Notes under the pieces: model-generated
Told to the model about the DNA's origin: nothing
What the model saw: only the letters and a program-made list of their open reading frames with translations
The model's database searches: none
Assembly (NCBI RefSeq): GCF_003063475.1
Contig: NZ_NESP01000001.1
Coordinates: 1,116,001-1,180,000 of the forward strand
DNA from: Limnohabitans curvus
GTDB lineage: Bacteria; Pseudomonadota; Gammaproteobacteria; Burkholderiales; Burkholderiaceae_C
Direction: 5' to 3'
DNA: 64,000 bases
In this document: positions 24,712 to 33,594 of the stretch, one piece after another
Layout of the letters: each line of letters opens with the position of its first letter
How positions within the stretch are numbered: the first letter of the stretch is position 1
Program-made: the position numbers and the translations under genes

Positions 24712-25383
24712 TTGATTACTCTGTTTCACTGCATGAGCGCGCGCTCGTTCCGCCCCCTGTGGATGCTTGAAGAACTCGGCATACCGTATGCGTTAGAGAT
24801 GCTGCCGTTTCCGCCAAGGGCGCTGCAACGCAGCTACTTAGACGTCAATCCGCTGGGCACCATTCCCTTGCTGGTGGATGGCAACACACGCATGACCGAG
24901 TCGGTGGCCATCTGCGAATACTTGTGCGCACGGCATGCGCCCACACCACTGCAAGTCTCGCCCGACGAGGCTGACTTTGGGGCGTACTTGAACTACCTTC
25001 ACTTTGGCGAAGCGACGCTGACCTTCCCTCAAACCTTGGTGCTGCGCTATGCCCATTTCGAACCGCCCGAGCGCAGACAACCGAGCGTCGCCGAGGATTA
25101 CGCCAAATGGTTTTTGGCGCGCCTCAAAACGCTAGAACCCGTGCTCGCCAACCAGTCCTACCTGTGCGCCAACCGCTTCACGGCGGCCGATATCTCGGTG
25201 GGGTACGCCTTGATGTTGGCCACGCATCTTGGGCTCGCACCGCGTTTCACGCCCGCTGTTGCTGCGTATTGGGCACGCCTGCAGGAGCGTACGGGCTACA
25301 TCAAGGCGCTCGCGGCGCAGCAGCACGCCGCCCAAGCGCAAGGGGTGTCGGAGGTGCCCGCCCCCGACATTCGGCCCGCTTGA
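24712..25383 (+). CDS. Glutathione S-transferase family protein
   Basis: A 223-residue GST. I chose the TTG at 24712 because it gives MITLFHCMSARSFRPLW, a standard N-terminus, with AAGGA (24700-24704) at good spacing. Longer upstream reading would run through the operator and lacks conservation. The N-terminal thioredoxin-like domain (1-78) includes VNPLGTIPLLVDGN and ESVAICEYL; the helical C-terminal domain contains NRFTAADISVGY. Likely roles are conjugation or isomerisation of an electrophilic intermediate. It is divergent from the CoA ligase and shares its operator region, which suggests a place in the same pathway. Confidence 0.82.
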   Translation: MITLFHCMSARSFRPLWMLEELGIPYALEMLPFPPRALQRSYLDVNPLGTIPLLVDGNTRMTESVAICEYLCARHAPTPLQVSPDEADFGAYLNYLHFGEATLTFPQTLVLRYAHFEPPERRQPSVAEDYAKWFLARLKTLEPVLANQSYLCANRFTAADISVGYALMLATHLGLAPRFTPAVAAYWARLQERTGYIKALAAQQHAAQAQGVSEVPAPDIRPA

Positions 25384-25397
25384 TTGAGCTGCGACGT

Positions 25398-26696
25398 TCA
25401 GGCCCTGGCTGCGCCTTGACGAATTTCCTGCAAGAGCGCAAGCGCGCGGTCGGTTCGAACATCGCGCTCTTGCGCCATGCGGCGGGCAATGATGTCGACC
25501 TCTTCGCCAACAGCCCCGGCGATCACCGCCAAGTTTCGGCCATGCAACGCCATGTGCCCACGTTGGATGCCTTCCGTTGACAGCGCGCGCAAGGCCGCCA
25601 TGTTCTGCGCCAAGCCCACGGTGACCGCCACTTCGGCCAACTCTTGCGCCGATTGCACATTCAAAATTTTCAGCGCCACACGTGCCAGCGGATGCGTGCG
25701 TGTGGCGCCCCCCACCAAGCCCACAGCCATCGGCATTTCCAAGGTGCCCACCAAGGCGCCCGAACTGTCTTTTTCCCAATGCGTGAGTGAGGTGTAACTG
25801 CCCTTGCGGCAAGCCCACGCGTGGGCGCCTGCTTCAATCGCACGCCAATCGTTGCCGGTGGCCACAATCACCGGATCAATGCCGTTCATGATGCCCTTGT
25901 TGTGGGTGGCGGCGCGGTAAGGGTCCACCACGGCCAGCGTGTAGGCATCCAGAATGCCTTCGATGACTTCTTCACCTTTGTACTCGCTGGTACTCAACAC
26001 CTCCGGTGTGACACGCACACGCGCACGGGCCAAACGCAAATCAGCCAAGTTCGACAAGATGCGCAAGCAGACACGGCCACCCGTGATTTGCTCAACCAGG
26101 GGCGACACGGCTTCCGCCATGGTGTTGACGGTGTTGGCACCCATCGCATCGCGCACATCCACAATCAAATGCATCACCAACATGGGGCCGCGTGGGGTGT
26201 CGTCAAACACGTGGACGTCGATGTCTTTGCAACCACCGCCCAAACTCACGAGCAATTTGTCGCGGACATTGGCGGTGTCCAAGATTTGTTGACGCGCACG
26301 CAGCAACGCATGACGTGCGCCGTGCGGATCTGTCGCGCCCAACACTTGCACTTGTGCGCGCATCACAGGGCCGCTGGTCGAGGTTTGAAACCCGCCACAT
26401 TCGCGCGCCAGTCGCGCCATGTACGAGGCCGCTGCCACCACCGAAGGTTCCTCAACGGCCATGGGAATCAACACATCACGATCGTTGATTCGGAAATTTG
26501 CAGCCACGCCCAGCGGCAGCTCAAACGTGCCAATGACGTTTTCGACCATGCCATCTGCGGTGGCCAGCGGCAACGCCCCTGGCGTGCTCAAGAGCGCGAG
26601 GTCTTCCGCCGTCAAGCCCACGGAGGTCTGCAGTTGGCTCAAGCGCTGTGCAGGGGTCAAAGAACGAAAGCCAGGAAGACGTGAATCGAGTGTCAT
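25398..26696 (-). CDS. mvaA: Hydroxymethylglutaryl-CoA reductase, class II (degradative)
   Basis: A 432-residue soluble class II HMG-CoA reductase with no membrane anchor. It closely resembles the Pseudomonas mevalonii enzyme as I recall it, including [10 protein letters not shown] and the dinucleotide loop [17 protein letters not shown]. The four catalytic residues of that enzyme, E83, K267, D283 and H381, fall at the same numbers here (EEP, HNKG, NDW, RGHM). In P. mevalonii the enzyme works in the oxidative direction, mevalonate + CoA + 2 NAD+ to HMG-CoA, for growth on mevalonate. No HMG-CoA lyase (mvaB) is next to it here. Twelve bases separate it from the GMC gene upstream, so it should be the last gene of the Liv-GMC operon. 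Confidence 0.94.
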   Translation of the reverse strand: MTLDSRLPGFRSLTPAQRLSQLQTSVGLTAEDLALLSTPGALPLATADGMVENVIGTFELPLGVAANFRINDRDVLIPMAVEEPSVVAAASYMARLARECGGFQTSTSGPVMRAQVQVLGATDPHGARHALLRARQQILDTANVRDKLLVSLGGGCKDIDVHVFDDTPRGPMLVMHLIVDVRDAMGANTVNTMAEAVSPLVEQITGGRVCLRILSNLADLRLARARVRVTPEVLSTSEYKGEEVIEGILDAYTLAVVDPYRAATHNKGIMNGIDPVIVATGNDWRAIEAGAHAWACRKGSYTSLTHWEKDSSGALVGTLEMPMAVGLVGGATRTHPLARVALKILNVQSAQELAEVAVTVGLAQNMAALRALSTEGIQRGHMALHGRNLAVIAGAVGEEVDIIARRMAQERDVRTDRALALLQEIRQGAARA

Positions 26697-26708
26697 GAAA
26701 AATCCATT

Positions 26709-28388
26709 TCAAGGGTGAGTGGGCAAAGTAGCGGGGTCCTCGGCGGCAGGTGCCGCGTGGCCAAGGATCAAATCAGCAGCCTTCTCGGCAATCATCATGG
26801 TGGGCACCTGCGTGTTGCCCGAGGGCATGGTGGGCATGATCGAAGCGTCTGCAATGCGCAAGCCTTCTAGCCCGATCACACGCAGCTCGGGGTCAACCAC
26901 CGAGTCGGGTTGGTGGGCGGGACCCATGCGACATGTGCCGATCAAATGCCAAGCCGTTCCCCCACGCTGACGCGCAAACTCCAACAGTTGGGCATCGCTG
27001 GTCGCATCGGCAGGCGGAAACATGTCAACGTCGCGAAAACGGCTCAAGGCTTGACCGTGCAAGATGCGACGCGTCAAACGCAAAGCAGCCACCGTGGCCT
27101 CGCGGTCCGATGCTTCAGACAAATAGTTGGGCTGCACGATGGGCAGATCAAATGGGTTTGACGAAGCCAAGCGCACATGGCCGCGGCTTTGTGGACGCAT
27201 CAAATAAAAGCCCAAAGTCATGCCCGGAAAATCGTCCAACAATCCAGCCACGCCCTCCTTGTAGCTGCCGGGGCTGAAATGAAATTGCACATCCGCACGC
27301 GCCAGTGAGGCATCGGTTTTCCAAAAGGCGTAGGCCACCGAAGGGCTGATGCTGAGGATGCTCGGGCGGCGCATCAACCAGCGCACCACTTGACCCACGA
27401 GGCGCCAACCGCGCGCCATTTCATTGAGGGTGACCACACCGTGCACACGTGCGGACGATCGCACCATGTGATGGTCCTGCAAGTTGTCGCCAACACCTGG
27501 CAACGCATGTTGCACCGCAATGCCATGCGGCGAAAGTCGATCAGGCCGACCGATGCCAGACAGCATGAGCAACTTGGGCGTGTTGGCAGCCCCCGCACTC
27601 AGCACCACCTCGCGCCTGGCGTGCACTTTGTGCATCGGCGCATGCGCGCCCGCACTGTAGGCCACGCCAATGGCGCGTTTGCCATCCAGCAAGATGCGGG
27701 TGGCCTGCGCATGTGTCACCACCGTGAGGTTGGGGCGTTTGCGTGCAGGCCTTAAAAAAGCACGTGCGGTGCTGTAGCGGCGACCACGGTAAATCCATCG
27801 CTGGTAGTAGCCGGCCCCCTCTTGGCAAGCGCCGTTGTAGTCGGGGTTATCAGGAACACCCACCTCGCGCGCACTTTCAATGAAGGCATCGCACAAGGGA
27901 TGTCGCCAGTCGCAATCGGTGATGGGCAACGGGCCATCGGTGCCCCGATAGCGCGGATCGGCCACACCAATGCGACGTTCCGAGCGTTTGAAATACGGCA
28001 ACAGTTGCGCGTAACTCCAGCCTGTATTGCCTAACGCAGCCCAACCATCGTAGTCCTCGCGTTGGCCTCGGGTGTAGTTGAAACCGTTGATGGCACTTGA
28101 ACCACCCAAGGTGCGCCCTTGCGTGGTGGGGATGCCGCGCCCAGCCGTCCACTCGGTCGGCTCGGTCTTGATTTGCCACGTGTTGCGCGGGTCGTACGCC
28201 AGCTTGATGAACCCCGCAGGAATGTGAATGAATGGGTTGTAATCTGGTGGCCCGGCCTCTAGCAGGCACACGGTGTAGCGCCCGTCCGCCGAGAGCCGAT
28301 TGGCAAGCACACAGCCCGCAGCACCGCCGCCGACAATGACGTAATCAAAAACGCGAGCATCGCTCGTCGTTGATGCAGAGGCATTCAT
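26709..28388 (-). CDS. GMC-family FAD-dependent oxidoreductase 1
   Basis: A 559-residue glucose-methanol-choline oxidoreductase. It has the FAD dinucleotide fold DYVIVGGGAAGCVLANRL (about 15-32), the GMC signature around GRTLGGSSAINGFNYTRG and the C-terminal active-site region AWHLIGTCRMG, followed by GNTQVPTMMIAEKAADLI. Members oxidise alcohols to aldehydes with FAD, often passing electrons to quinone. The substrate is unknown. It is a tandem paralogue of the next gene upstream, with 17 bases between them. It lies in an operon with the Liv transporter and mvaA, suggesting oxidation of an imported alcohol. Confidence 0.87.
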   Translation of the reverse strand: MNASASTTSDARVFDYVIVGGGAAGCVLANRLSADGRYTVCLLEAGPPDYNPFIHIPAGFIKLAYDPRNTWQIKTEPTEWTAGRGIPTTQGRTLGGSSAINGFNYTRGQREDYDGWAALGNTGWSYAQLLPYFKRSERRIGVADPRYRGTDGPLPITDCDWRHPLCDAFIESAREVGVPDNPDYNGACQEGAGYYQRWIYRGRRYSTARAFLRPARKRPNLTVVTHAQATRILLDGKRAIGVAYSAGAHAPMHKVHARREVVLSAGAANTPKLLMLSGIGRPDRLSPHGIAVQHALPGVGDNLQDHHMVRSSARVHGVVTLNEMARGWRLVGQVVRWLMRRPSILSISPSVAYAFWKTDASLARADVQFHFSPGSYKEGVAGLLDDFPGMTLGFYLMRPQSRGHVRLASSNPFDLPIVQPNYLSEASDREATVAALRLTRRILHGQALSRFRDVDMFPPADATSDAQLLEFARQRGGTAWHLIGTCRMGPAHQPDSVVDPELRVIGLEGLRIADASIMPTMPSGNTQVPTMMIAEKAADLILGHAAPAAEDPATLPTHP

Positions 28389-28405
28389 GCGCAGTTCTTT
28401 CTGGG

Positions 28406-30049
28406 TTATTCAGCCATCGTTCGCGCAGCAGGCAATGCAGCCCGGCCCAGAATCATGTCTGCCGCTTTCTCCGCGATCATCATGGTGGCAGCGCATGTGT
28501 TGGCCGACACGATGCTCGGCATGACCGAGGCATCCACCACGCGCAGTCCCTGTAAACCATGGACGCGCAACTCAGGGTCCACCACGGCAGTGGGATCGCT
28601 GGCCAATCCCATGCGTGCTGTGCCGTTGAGATGGTAGGAAGACACGCCATAGCGTTTGGCAAAGTCCATGAGTTCATCGTCGCTTTGCACGTGCGCGCCC
28701 GGTAAGGTTTCTTTTGTCACGTACCCAGACAACGCGGACGTCGCCAACAATTCACGTGCCAAACGCATGCCGCCGAGCAACACCGCACGGTCTCGTTCAT
28801 CCGCGAGGTAGTTGGGCTGAATCACCGGCGGCGCCAACGGATCGCGCGAACGCAATGTGACGGTGCCTCGGCTTTCTGGGCGGTGTTGCCACACGCCACA
28901 CGTCATGCCCGGGTAGCGATCCAACATGCCCACATATCCCTCGCGGTAACTCGCCGGCGCAAACACGCCCTGCAAATCTGGGCGGTTCAACCCAGGTTGA
29001 GACTGCCAAAACCAATGCACCAGCGACGGGCTCACGGCCAAAATATTGGGCCGTCCTGCCAACCAGGCTGCAATCTGGCCCCACAAGCGCGGGGCGCGTG
29101 AAAGTTCGTTGATCGTGGTGATGCCTTTGACACCGGCCACAAAGCGAACAGAAAAATGATCGCTGAGGTTCGCACCCACACCTGGCAAGGCATGCACCAC
29201 CGGGATACCGAGACTTTGCAGTTGGTCCACCGGTCCCACGCCCGAGAGCTGCAACAGCTTGGGCGTATTGGTGGCGCCACACGAGAGCACAACTTCACGA
29301 CGTGCATGCACTTGCCGCACGTTGTGCTGATCATGGCCCTGCACATAGCGCACACCTGTGGCACGGGTTCCGTCAAACACCACCGAAGTGGCTTGCGCAC
29401 GTGTGATGATCTTCAGGTTAGATCGGCCTCGCACAGCGCGCAAATAAGTGCGCGCCGTGCTCATGCGCCAACGCCCCTCAATGCTGCGCTGGAAATAGCC
29501 CACACCGGCTTGTGTTTCCCCGTTGTAATCGGGATTGCGCGGCATGCCCAAGCCTTGTGCGCCAGCAATGAATTGTTCGCACAAGGGGTGAATCCACGAC
29601 AAATCACTGACCGGCAATCGCCCTTCGCGACCACGAAAACGGTCGTCGCCACCCGCATAGCGTTCATTGCGCTGAAAGTACGGCAGCACCTCGTCGTAGC
29701 CCCAACCAAGGTTGCCCTGCGCCGCCCAGCCATCGAAATCTTCACGTTGGCCACGGTTGTAGACCAAGCCATTCATCGAGGTCGAACCGCCCAACGTTCG
29801 CCCCTGCGGAAGGGGCACACGCCGCCCGTGGGTCCACTCGGTAGGCTCAGACGAATAGGTCCATGTGAATGCGGGGTCGAACAACACTTTGATGAACCCA
29901 GCGGGAATGTGCAAAAACGGATGCCAGTCAGCCGGCCCCGCTTCCAGCAAACAGACCGTGTGGCGACCGTCCTCACTCAGACGGTCCGCCAAGATGGCGC
30001 CTGCTGCGCCACCCCCAACGACGACGAAGTCAAAACTATCTTCAGTCAT
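28406..30049 (-). CDS. GMC-family FAD-dependent oxidoreductase 2
   Basis: A 547-residue paralogue of the adjacent GMC enzyme. FVVVGGGAAGAILADRL near the N-terminus binds FAD. GRTLGGSTSMNGLVYNRGQR carries the GMC signature, and SSYHLNGTARMG contains the C-terminal catalytic histidine region. I place the start at the ATG at 30049 (MTEDSFDFVVVGGG); a TTG at 30058 would overlap the livF stop. Substrate unknown. Two similar but not identical GMC enzymes side by side suggest different stereoisomers or successive alcohols of the same pathway, or a heteromer. Confidence 0.86.
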   Translation of the reverse strand: MTEDSFDFVVVGGGAAGAILADRLSEDGRHTVCLLEAGPADWHPFLHIPAGFIKVLFDPAFTWTYSSEPTEWTHGRRVPLPQGRTLGGSTSMNGLVYNRGQREDFDGWAAQGNLGWGYDEVLPYFQRNERYAGGDDRFRGREGRLPVSDLSWIHPLCEQFIAGAQGLGMPRNPDYNGETQAGVGYFQRSIEGRWRMSTARTYLRAVRGRSNLKIITRAQATSVVFDGTRATGVRYVQGHDQHNVRQVHARREVVLSCGATNTPKLLQLSGVGPVDQLQSLGIPVVHALPGVGANLSDHFSVRFVAGVKGITTINELSRAPRLWGQIAAWLAGRPNILAVSPSLVHWFWQSQPGLNRPDLQGVFAPASYREGYVGMLDRYPGMTCGVWQHRPESRGTVTLRSRDPLAPPVIQPNYLADERDRAVLLGGMRLARELLATSALSGYVTKETLPGAHVQSDDELMDFAKRYGVSSYHLNGTARMGLASDPTAVVDPELRVHGLQGLRVVDASVMPSIVSANTCAATMMIAEKAADMILGRAALPAARTMAE

Positions 30050-30054
30050 AGCGT

Positions 30055-30780
30055 TCAATGCTCACCTAAATAAGCCGCACGAATGCGGGGGTCTCGACGC
30101 AGCTCAGCGCCCGTGCCTTCGATGGTGATGTGCCCGGTCTCCAACACGTACGCACGATCAGCAACGGCGAGCGCTTGGTTGGCCATTTGCTCGACCAGCA
30201 AGATGGTCACGCCGCGTGACTTGAGCGCACGGATGACCGCAAAAATTTCTTTCACGATCAACGGCGCCAATCCGAGCGACGGCTCGTCCAACAGCAGCAG
30301 CTTAGGCTGCGCCATCAGCGCCCGTGCAATGGCCAACATTTGTTGCTCACCGCCGGACATGGTGCCCGCGGGTTGCTCTTGACGCTCACGCAAGCGAGGG
30401 AAGGTTTCAAATTGCGCTTGCAAGTCGGCTTCCAACTCAGCAGCACTGGCCTTGCGGTGGTACGCCCCCAGCAACAAGTTGTCGCGCACGGTTTGATCAG
30501 GGAACACCTGTCGCCCCTCGGGTGACTGAGCCACGCCAAGCGCCACCCGCTGATAACCCGGCATGCGCGTGATGTCGTGGCCTTCAAACATCACACGGCC
30601 AGCAGCCGCTGGCTCCAAACCCGAAATGGTTTTCATCAAGGTGCTTTTGCCTGCGCCATTGCCGCCAATGATGGTGACCACCTCGCCCGCATTCACGTGG
30701 ATGGAGACACCCTTGAGGGCTTCCACCGCCCCATAGCGGACCTCAAGATTTTCAATTTTTAACAAGGGGGTATCAACCAT
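30055..30780 (-). CDS. livF: Branched-chain amino acid type ABC transporter ATPase LivF
   Basis: A 241-residue ABC ATPase of the LivF group. Walker A GGNGAGKST is at about 39-47, the signature MSGGEQQ is in the middle, Walker B is LLLDEPSLGLAP, and the family-typical end YLGEH is present. It drives uptake with LivG, LivH and LivM. Its start overlaps the fused livMG gene by 8 bases and GMC gene 2 begins just beyond its stop, so transporter and enzymes share a transcript. The name gives the family; in this cluster the substrate may not be an amino acid. Confidence 0.9.
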   Translation of the reverse strand: MVDTPLLKIENLEVRYGAVEALKGVSIHVNAGEVVTIIGGNGAGKSTLMKTISGLEPAAAGRVMFEGHDITRMPGYQRVALGVAQSPEGRQVFPDQTVRDNLLLGAYHRKASAAELEADLQAQFETFPRLRERQEQPAGTMSGGEQQMLAIARALMAQPKLLLLDEPSLGLAPLIVKEIFAVIRALKSRGVTILLVEQMANQALAVADRAYVLETGHITIEGTGAELRRDPRIRAAYLGEH

Positions 30781-32596
30781 GGGTCGCTCCTGTCACCACA
30801 TCGTTTGCATCATCCGTCTCATCCTCGGTCCCAAGGTAGGCGGCGATCACACGGGGGTTACTTTGAATCTCAGCGGGCTTGCCCTCTGCAATCTTTTGGC
30901 CATAGTCCAGCACGATGACATGGTCTGAAATGCGCATGACCAAGTCCATGTGGTGTTCAATCAACAAGACCGTGATGCCTAGGTCGCGAATGCGGGCAAT
31001 CACGTCCACCAAGTCACGGGTTTCATGTGGGTTCAATCCGGCCGCTGGCTCATCCAGCAACAGCAACCGTGGGTGGGTCGCCAAGGCGCGTGCAATTTCC
31101 ACGCGACGCTGCACGCCATAGGGCAAGCTGCCTGCACGCTCATACGCTTTGTCGGCCAAACCAAGGAACCCCAAAATTTGCAGCGCTTCTTCTGTTGCCT
31201 GAATTTCGCTACGCGCAGAAAGCCGCGAGCCAAACAAGCAAGACCAAAACCCCGCCTCCATGTGGCGATGCAAGCCAACCTTGACGTTGTCCAAAACGGT
31301 CATGTCAACAAACAAACGCAGGTTTTGAAACGTGCGCGCCAAGCCTAAGCGCGCCACACCGTTGATAGACATGCCCACCACATCTGTGCCATTGAAACGA
31401 ATCGTGCCGCGATCAGGTTCGACCACGCCCGACAGGATGTTGAGCAAGGTGGTCTTGCCAGCGCCATTCGGACCGATCAAGGAATGCACATGGCCTGTGC
31501 GCAGCGTCAGGTCCACGTCGTTGGTGGGAACGACACCACCGTAGGCTTTGTAAAGGCCCTTGGCCTCTAACAAAGGGCGGTTGGCTTCTAAGGCTTCGTT
31601 CGCATGCAAACGCCAAGGACTCAGCGCCGAGGGCAAAGCAGGGTGACGCGCCAACCCCGGAAAAATTCGAACGGCAATCGAACGCAGCCAAGCGGACAGG
31701 CCGTCTGGCATGGCGTACAACGCAAACAACAACAACGCACCATAGGTGAAATGTTGCACATGGGGCCAACGCGCCAAGAAGTTGTCGAGCAAGGTCAACA
31801 CCACCGCGCCCAGCAAAGGCCCATACACCGAACTGCCGCCAAACAAGACGATCAACAAGAAGAAGATCGACATGTTGAAGGTGATGAAGTCCGAAGAAAT
31901 AAATTGGTTCTGCTGCGCAATCAAAGCGCCAGCAAAGCCACAAGTGACGGCGCTGATGACAAACGCAATGACCTTGATTCGGTAAACGCTCACCCCCACG
32001 CTTTCAGCCGCCACTTCAGCTGTGTTGACGGCCATGAAGGCGCGTCCATATTTGCCGTTCAACAAACTGCGCAGCATCAGATGTGTGACGATGCACAACG
32101 CGGACACCAGCCACACCCAGTCGCGGTCATCCAGAGACTGGCTGCCCCAGGTCGGCGGCACCACACCATAGATACCGGCCTGACCGCCAAACACGTCTTG
32201 CCACTCGGCGACAACCTTTTCAGCCACGATGCCAAAACCAATGGTCACCATCGCCAAGGCGGGGCCCTTGACACGCAAGGCTGGCAAAGCGATGAGCGCA
32301 CCAAACAATGCGGCGACGACACCCGCCGCCAAAAATGCAACCCAAGGATTCCAACCGTGGCGTGCCGTCAGCACCGCCACTGTGTATGCGCCAACGGCAA
32401 ACAAGCCGGCATGGCCCAGTGACTTCTGTCCTGTGTGTCCCACCAACACATTCAGGCCAGCAGCGGCCAGGTAGTTCACGCCAATCATGAACATGATCTT
32501 CAGGTAGAAGCCGTTATTTGTGAGTTGTGGGCCAATGACGATGGCAGCCACCACCAACATCAAACCCATCCAGTGTGTGTTGTAAGCCTTCATCAC
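30773..32596 (-). CDS. livMG: Fused LivM permease - LivG ATPase
   Basis: A 607-residue two-domain transporter subunit. Residues 1-300 are a LivM-type permease with about nine hydrophobic segments, including LVGHTGQKSLGHAGLFAVGA and the loop GLNVLVG. Residues 340-607 are a LivG-type ATPase with Walker A GPNGAGKTT (375-383), RVEIARALATHP and LLLDEPAAGLNP. In E. coli these are separate proteins; fused versions occur in some proteobacteria. The ATG overlaps the livH stop. With livF, livH and livK it makes a complete importer. Confidence 0.9.
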   Translation of the reverse strand: MMKAYNTHWMGLMLVVAAIVIGPQLTNNGFYLKIMFMIGVNYLAAAGLNVLVGHTGQKSLGHAGLFAVGAYTVAVLTARHGWNPWVAFLAAGVVAALFGALIALPALRVKGPALAMVTIGFGIVAEKVVAEWQDVFGGQAGIYGVVPPTWGSQSLDDRDWVWLVSALCIVTHLMLRSLLNGKYGRAFMAVNTAEVAAESVGVSVYRIKVIAFVISAVTCGFAGALIAQQNQFISSDFITFNMSIFFLLIVLFGGSSVYGPLLGAVVLTLLDNFLARWPHVQHFTYGALLLFALYAMPDGLSAWLRSIAVRIFPGLARHPALPSALSPWRLHANEALEANRPLLEAKGLYKAYGGVVPTNDVDLTLRTGHVHSLIGPNGAGKTTLLNILSGVVEPDRGTIRFNGTDVVGMSINGVARLGLARTFQNLRLFVDMTVLDNVKVGLHRHMEAGFWSCLFGSRLSARSEIQATEEALQILGFLGLADKAYERAGSLPYGVQRRVEIARALATHPRLLLLDEPAAGLNPHETRDLVDVIARIRDLGITVLLIEHHMDLVMRISDHVIVLDYGQKIAEGKPAEIQSNPRVIAAYLGTEDETDDANDVVTGATHG

Positions 32597-33510
32597 ACTT
32601 TCTCCACAACACGTGTGCCCAGCAAGCCTTCAGGCTTGACGACCAGCACAATGATGATGAGCAAGAAGATGCTGATCTCTCGCATCTCTGCTTGCCACAG
32701 ACCCACCATGGCTTCCATGATGCCCAACATAAAACCACCCAACATGCAGCCACGGGCGTTCGAGAGTCCGCCCACGATGGCAGCTGAAAACGCCTTCAAC
32801 GCAATCAGCAAGCCCATGAAAACCGAAGCAGTGGTGATCGGTGCAATCAGCAAGCCAGCAACACCTGCCAAGCCCGAACTGATCACGAAGGCGAGCACGA
32901 CGACGGCGCCCACGTTGATGCCCATCAAGGTCGCGGCGTTCTTGCTGTGCGCGACGGCGCGAACCGCTTTGCCGATCTTGGTTTTGCGCATCACCAAGTC
33001 CAACCCCAACATGATGCAAATGCTAAAAACCAGCACCAAAATTTCTTGTGGCAGCACACCCGCGCCACCGATGCGAATGACATCGCTCCCCAATATAGAA
33101 GGCACCACCATGGCGGCAGGCCCCCAAACGGCCAAGGCCGCGTTTTGAATGATGATGCCAAAGCCCAGGGTACTCATGACCCAAGCCAAACCGCCACCAC
33201 CGACAAAAGGTCGCACGGCGGTGTAGTACAGCAACACACCCAGCGCACCGAGAACGGCCATACAAATCACGAGCGCAGCGATCATTCGCCACACCGTCAC
33301 GTCTTCAGGCGTCAACGCGCCATGGATGTCTTTGCCAGACAACAACAGCATGGCAGACACCGCAACCACCGTACCCACCGACAAGAACTCGCCTTGTCCA
33401 AAGTTGAAGGTTTTCGTGGTGTTGTGGGTGATGTTGAAACCGACGGCGACGAGCGCGTAAATACCGCCCAACGCGAGTCCGCTCAGCAAGGCTTGCAAGA
33501 TAGCAACCAT
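32593..33510 (-). CDS. livH: Branched-chain amino acid type ABC permease LivH
   Basis: A 305-residue inner-membrane permease with about eight hydrophobic segments. The N-terminal LALGGIYALVAVGFNITHNTTKTFNFGQGEF region and the central VMRKTKIGKAVRAVAHSK loop, which contacts the ATPase, are typical of LivH. It pairs with the LivM half of the neighbouring fusion. Its stop overlaps the start of livMG by 3 bases. The binding protein gene lies 84 bases upstream. Confidence 0.9.
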   Translation of the reverse strand: MVAILQALLSGLALGGIYALVAVGFNITHNTTKTFNFGQGEFLSVGTVVAVSAMLLLSGKDIHGALTPEDVTVWRMIAALVICMAVLGALGVLLYYTAVRPFVGGGGLAWVMSTLGFGIIIQNAALAVWGPAAMVVPSILGSDVIRIGGAGVLPQEILVLVFSICIMLGLDLVMRKTKIGKAVRAVAHSKNAATLMGINVGAVVVLAFVISSGLAGVAGLLIAPITTASVFMGLLIALKAFSAAIVGGLSNARGCMLGGFMLGIMEAMVGLWQAEMREISIFLLIIIVLVVKPEGLLGTRVVEKV

Positions 33511-33594
33511 GGGGAAACTTTCTAAGAGCGCCGAGCGCTCCCCCAGTCACACAAGGACCCGAGGGAAACGCAAGGCGTCAGGGGAACAGCAAAA

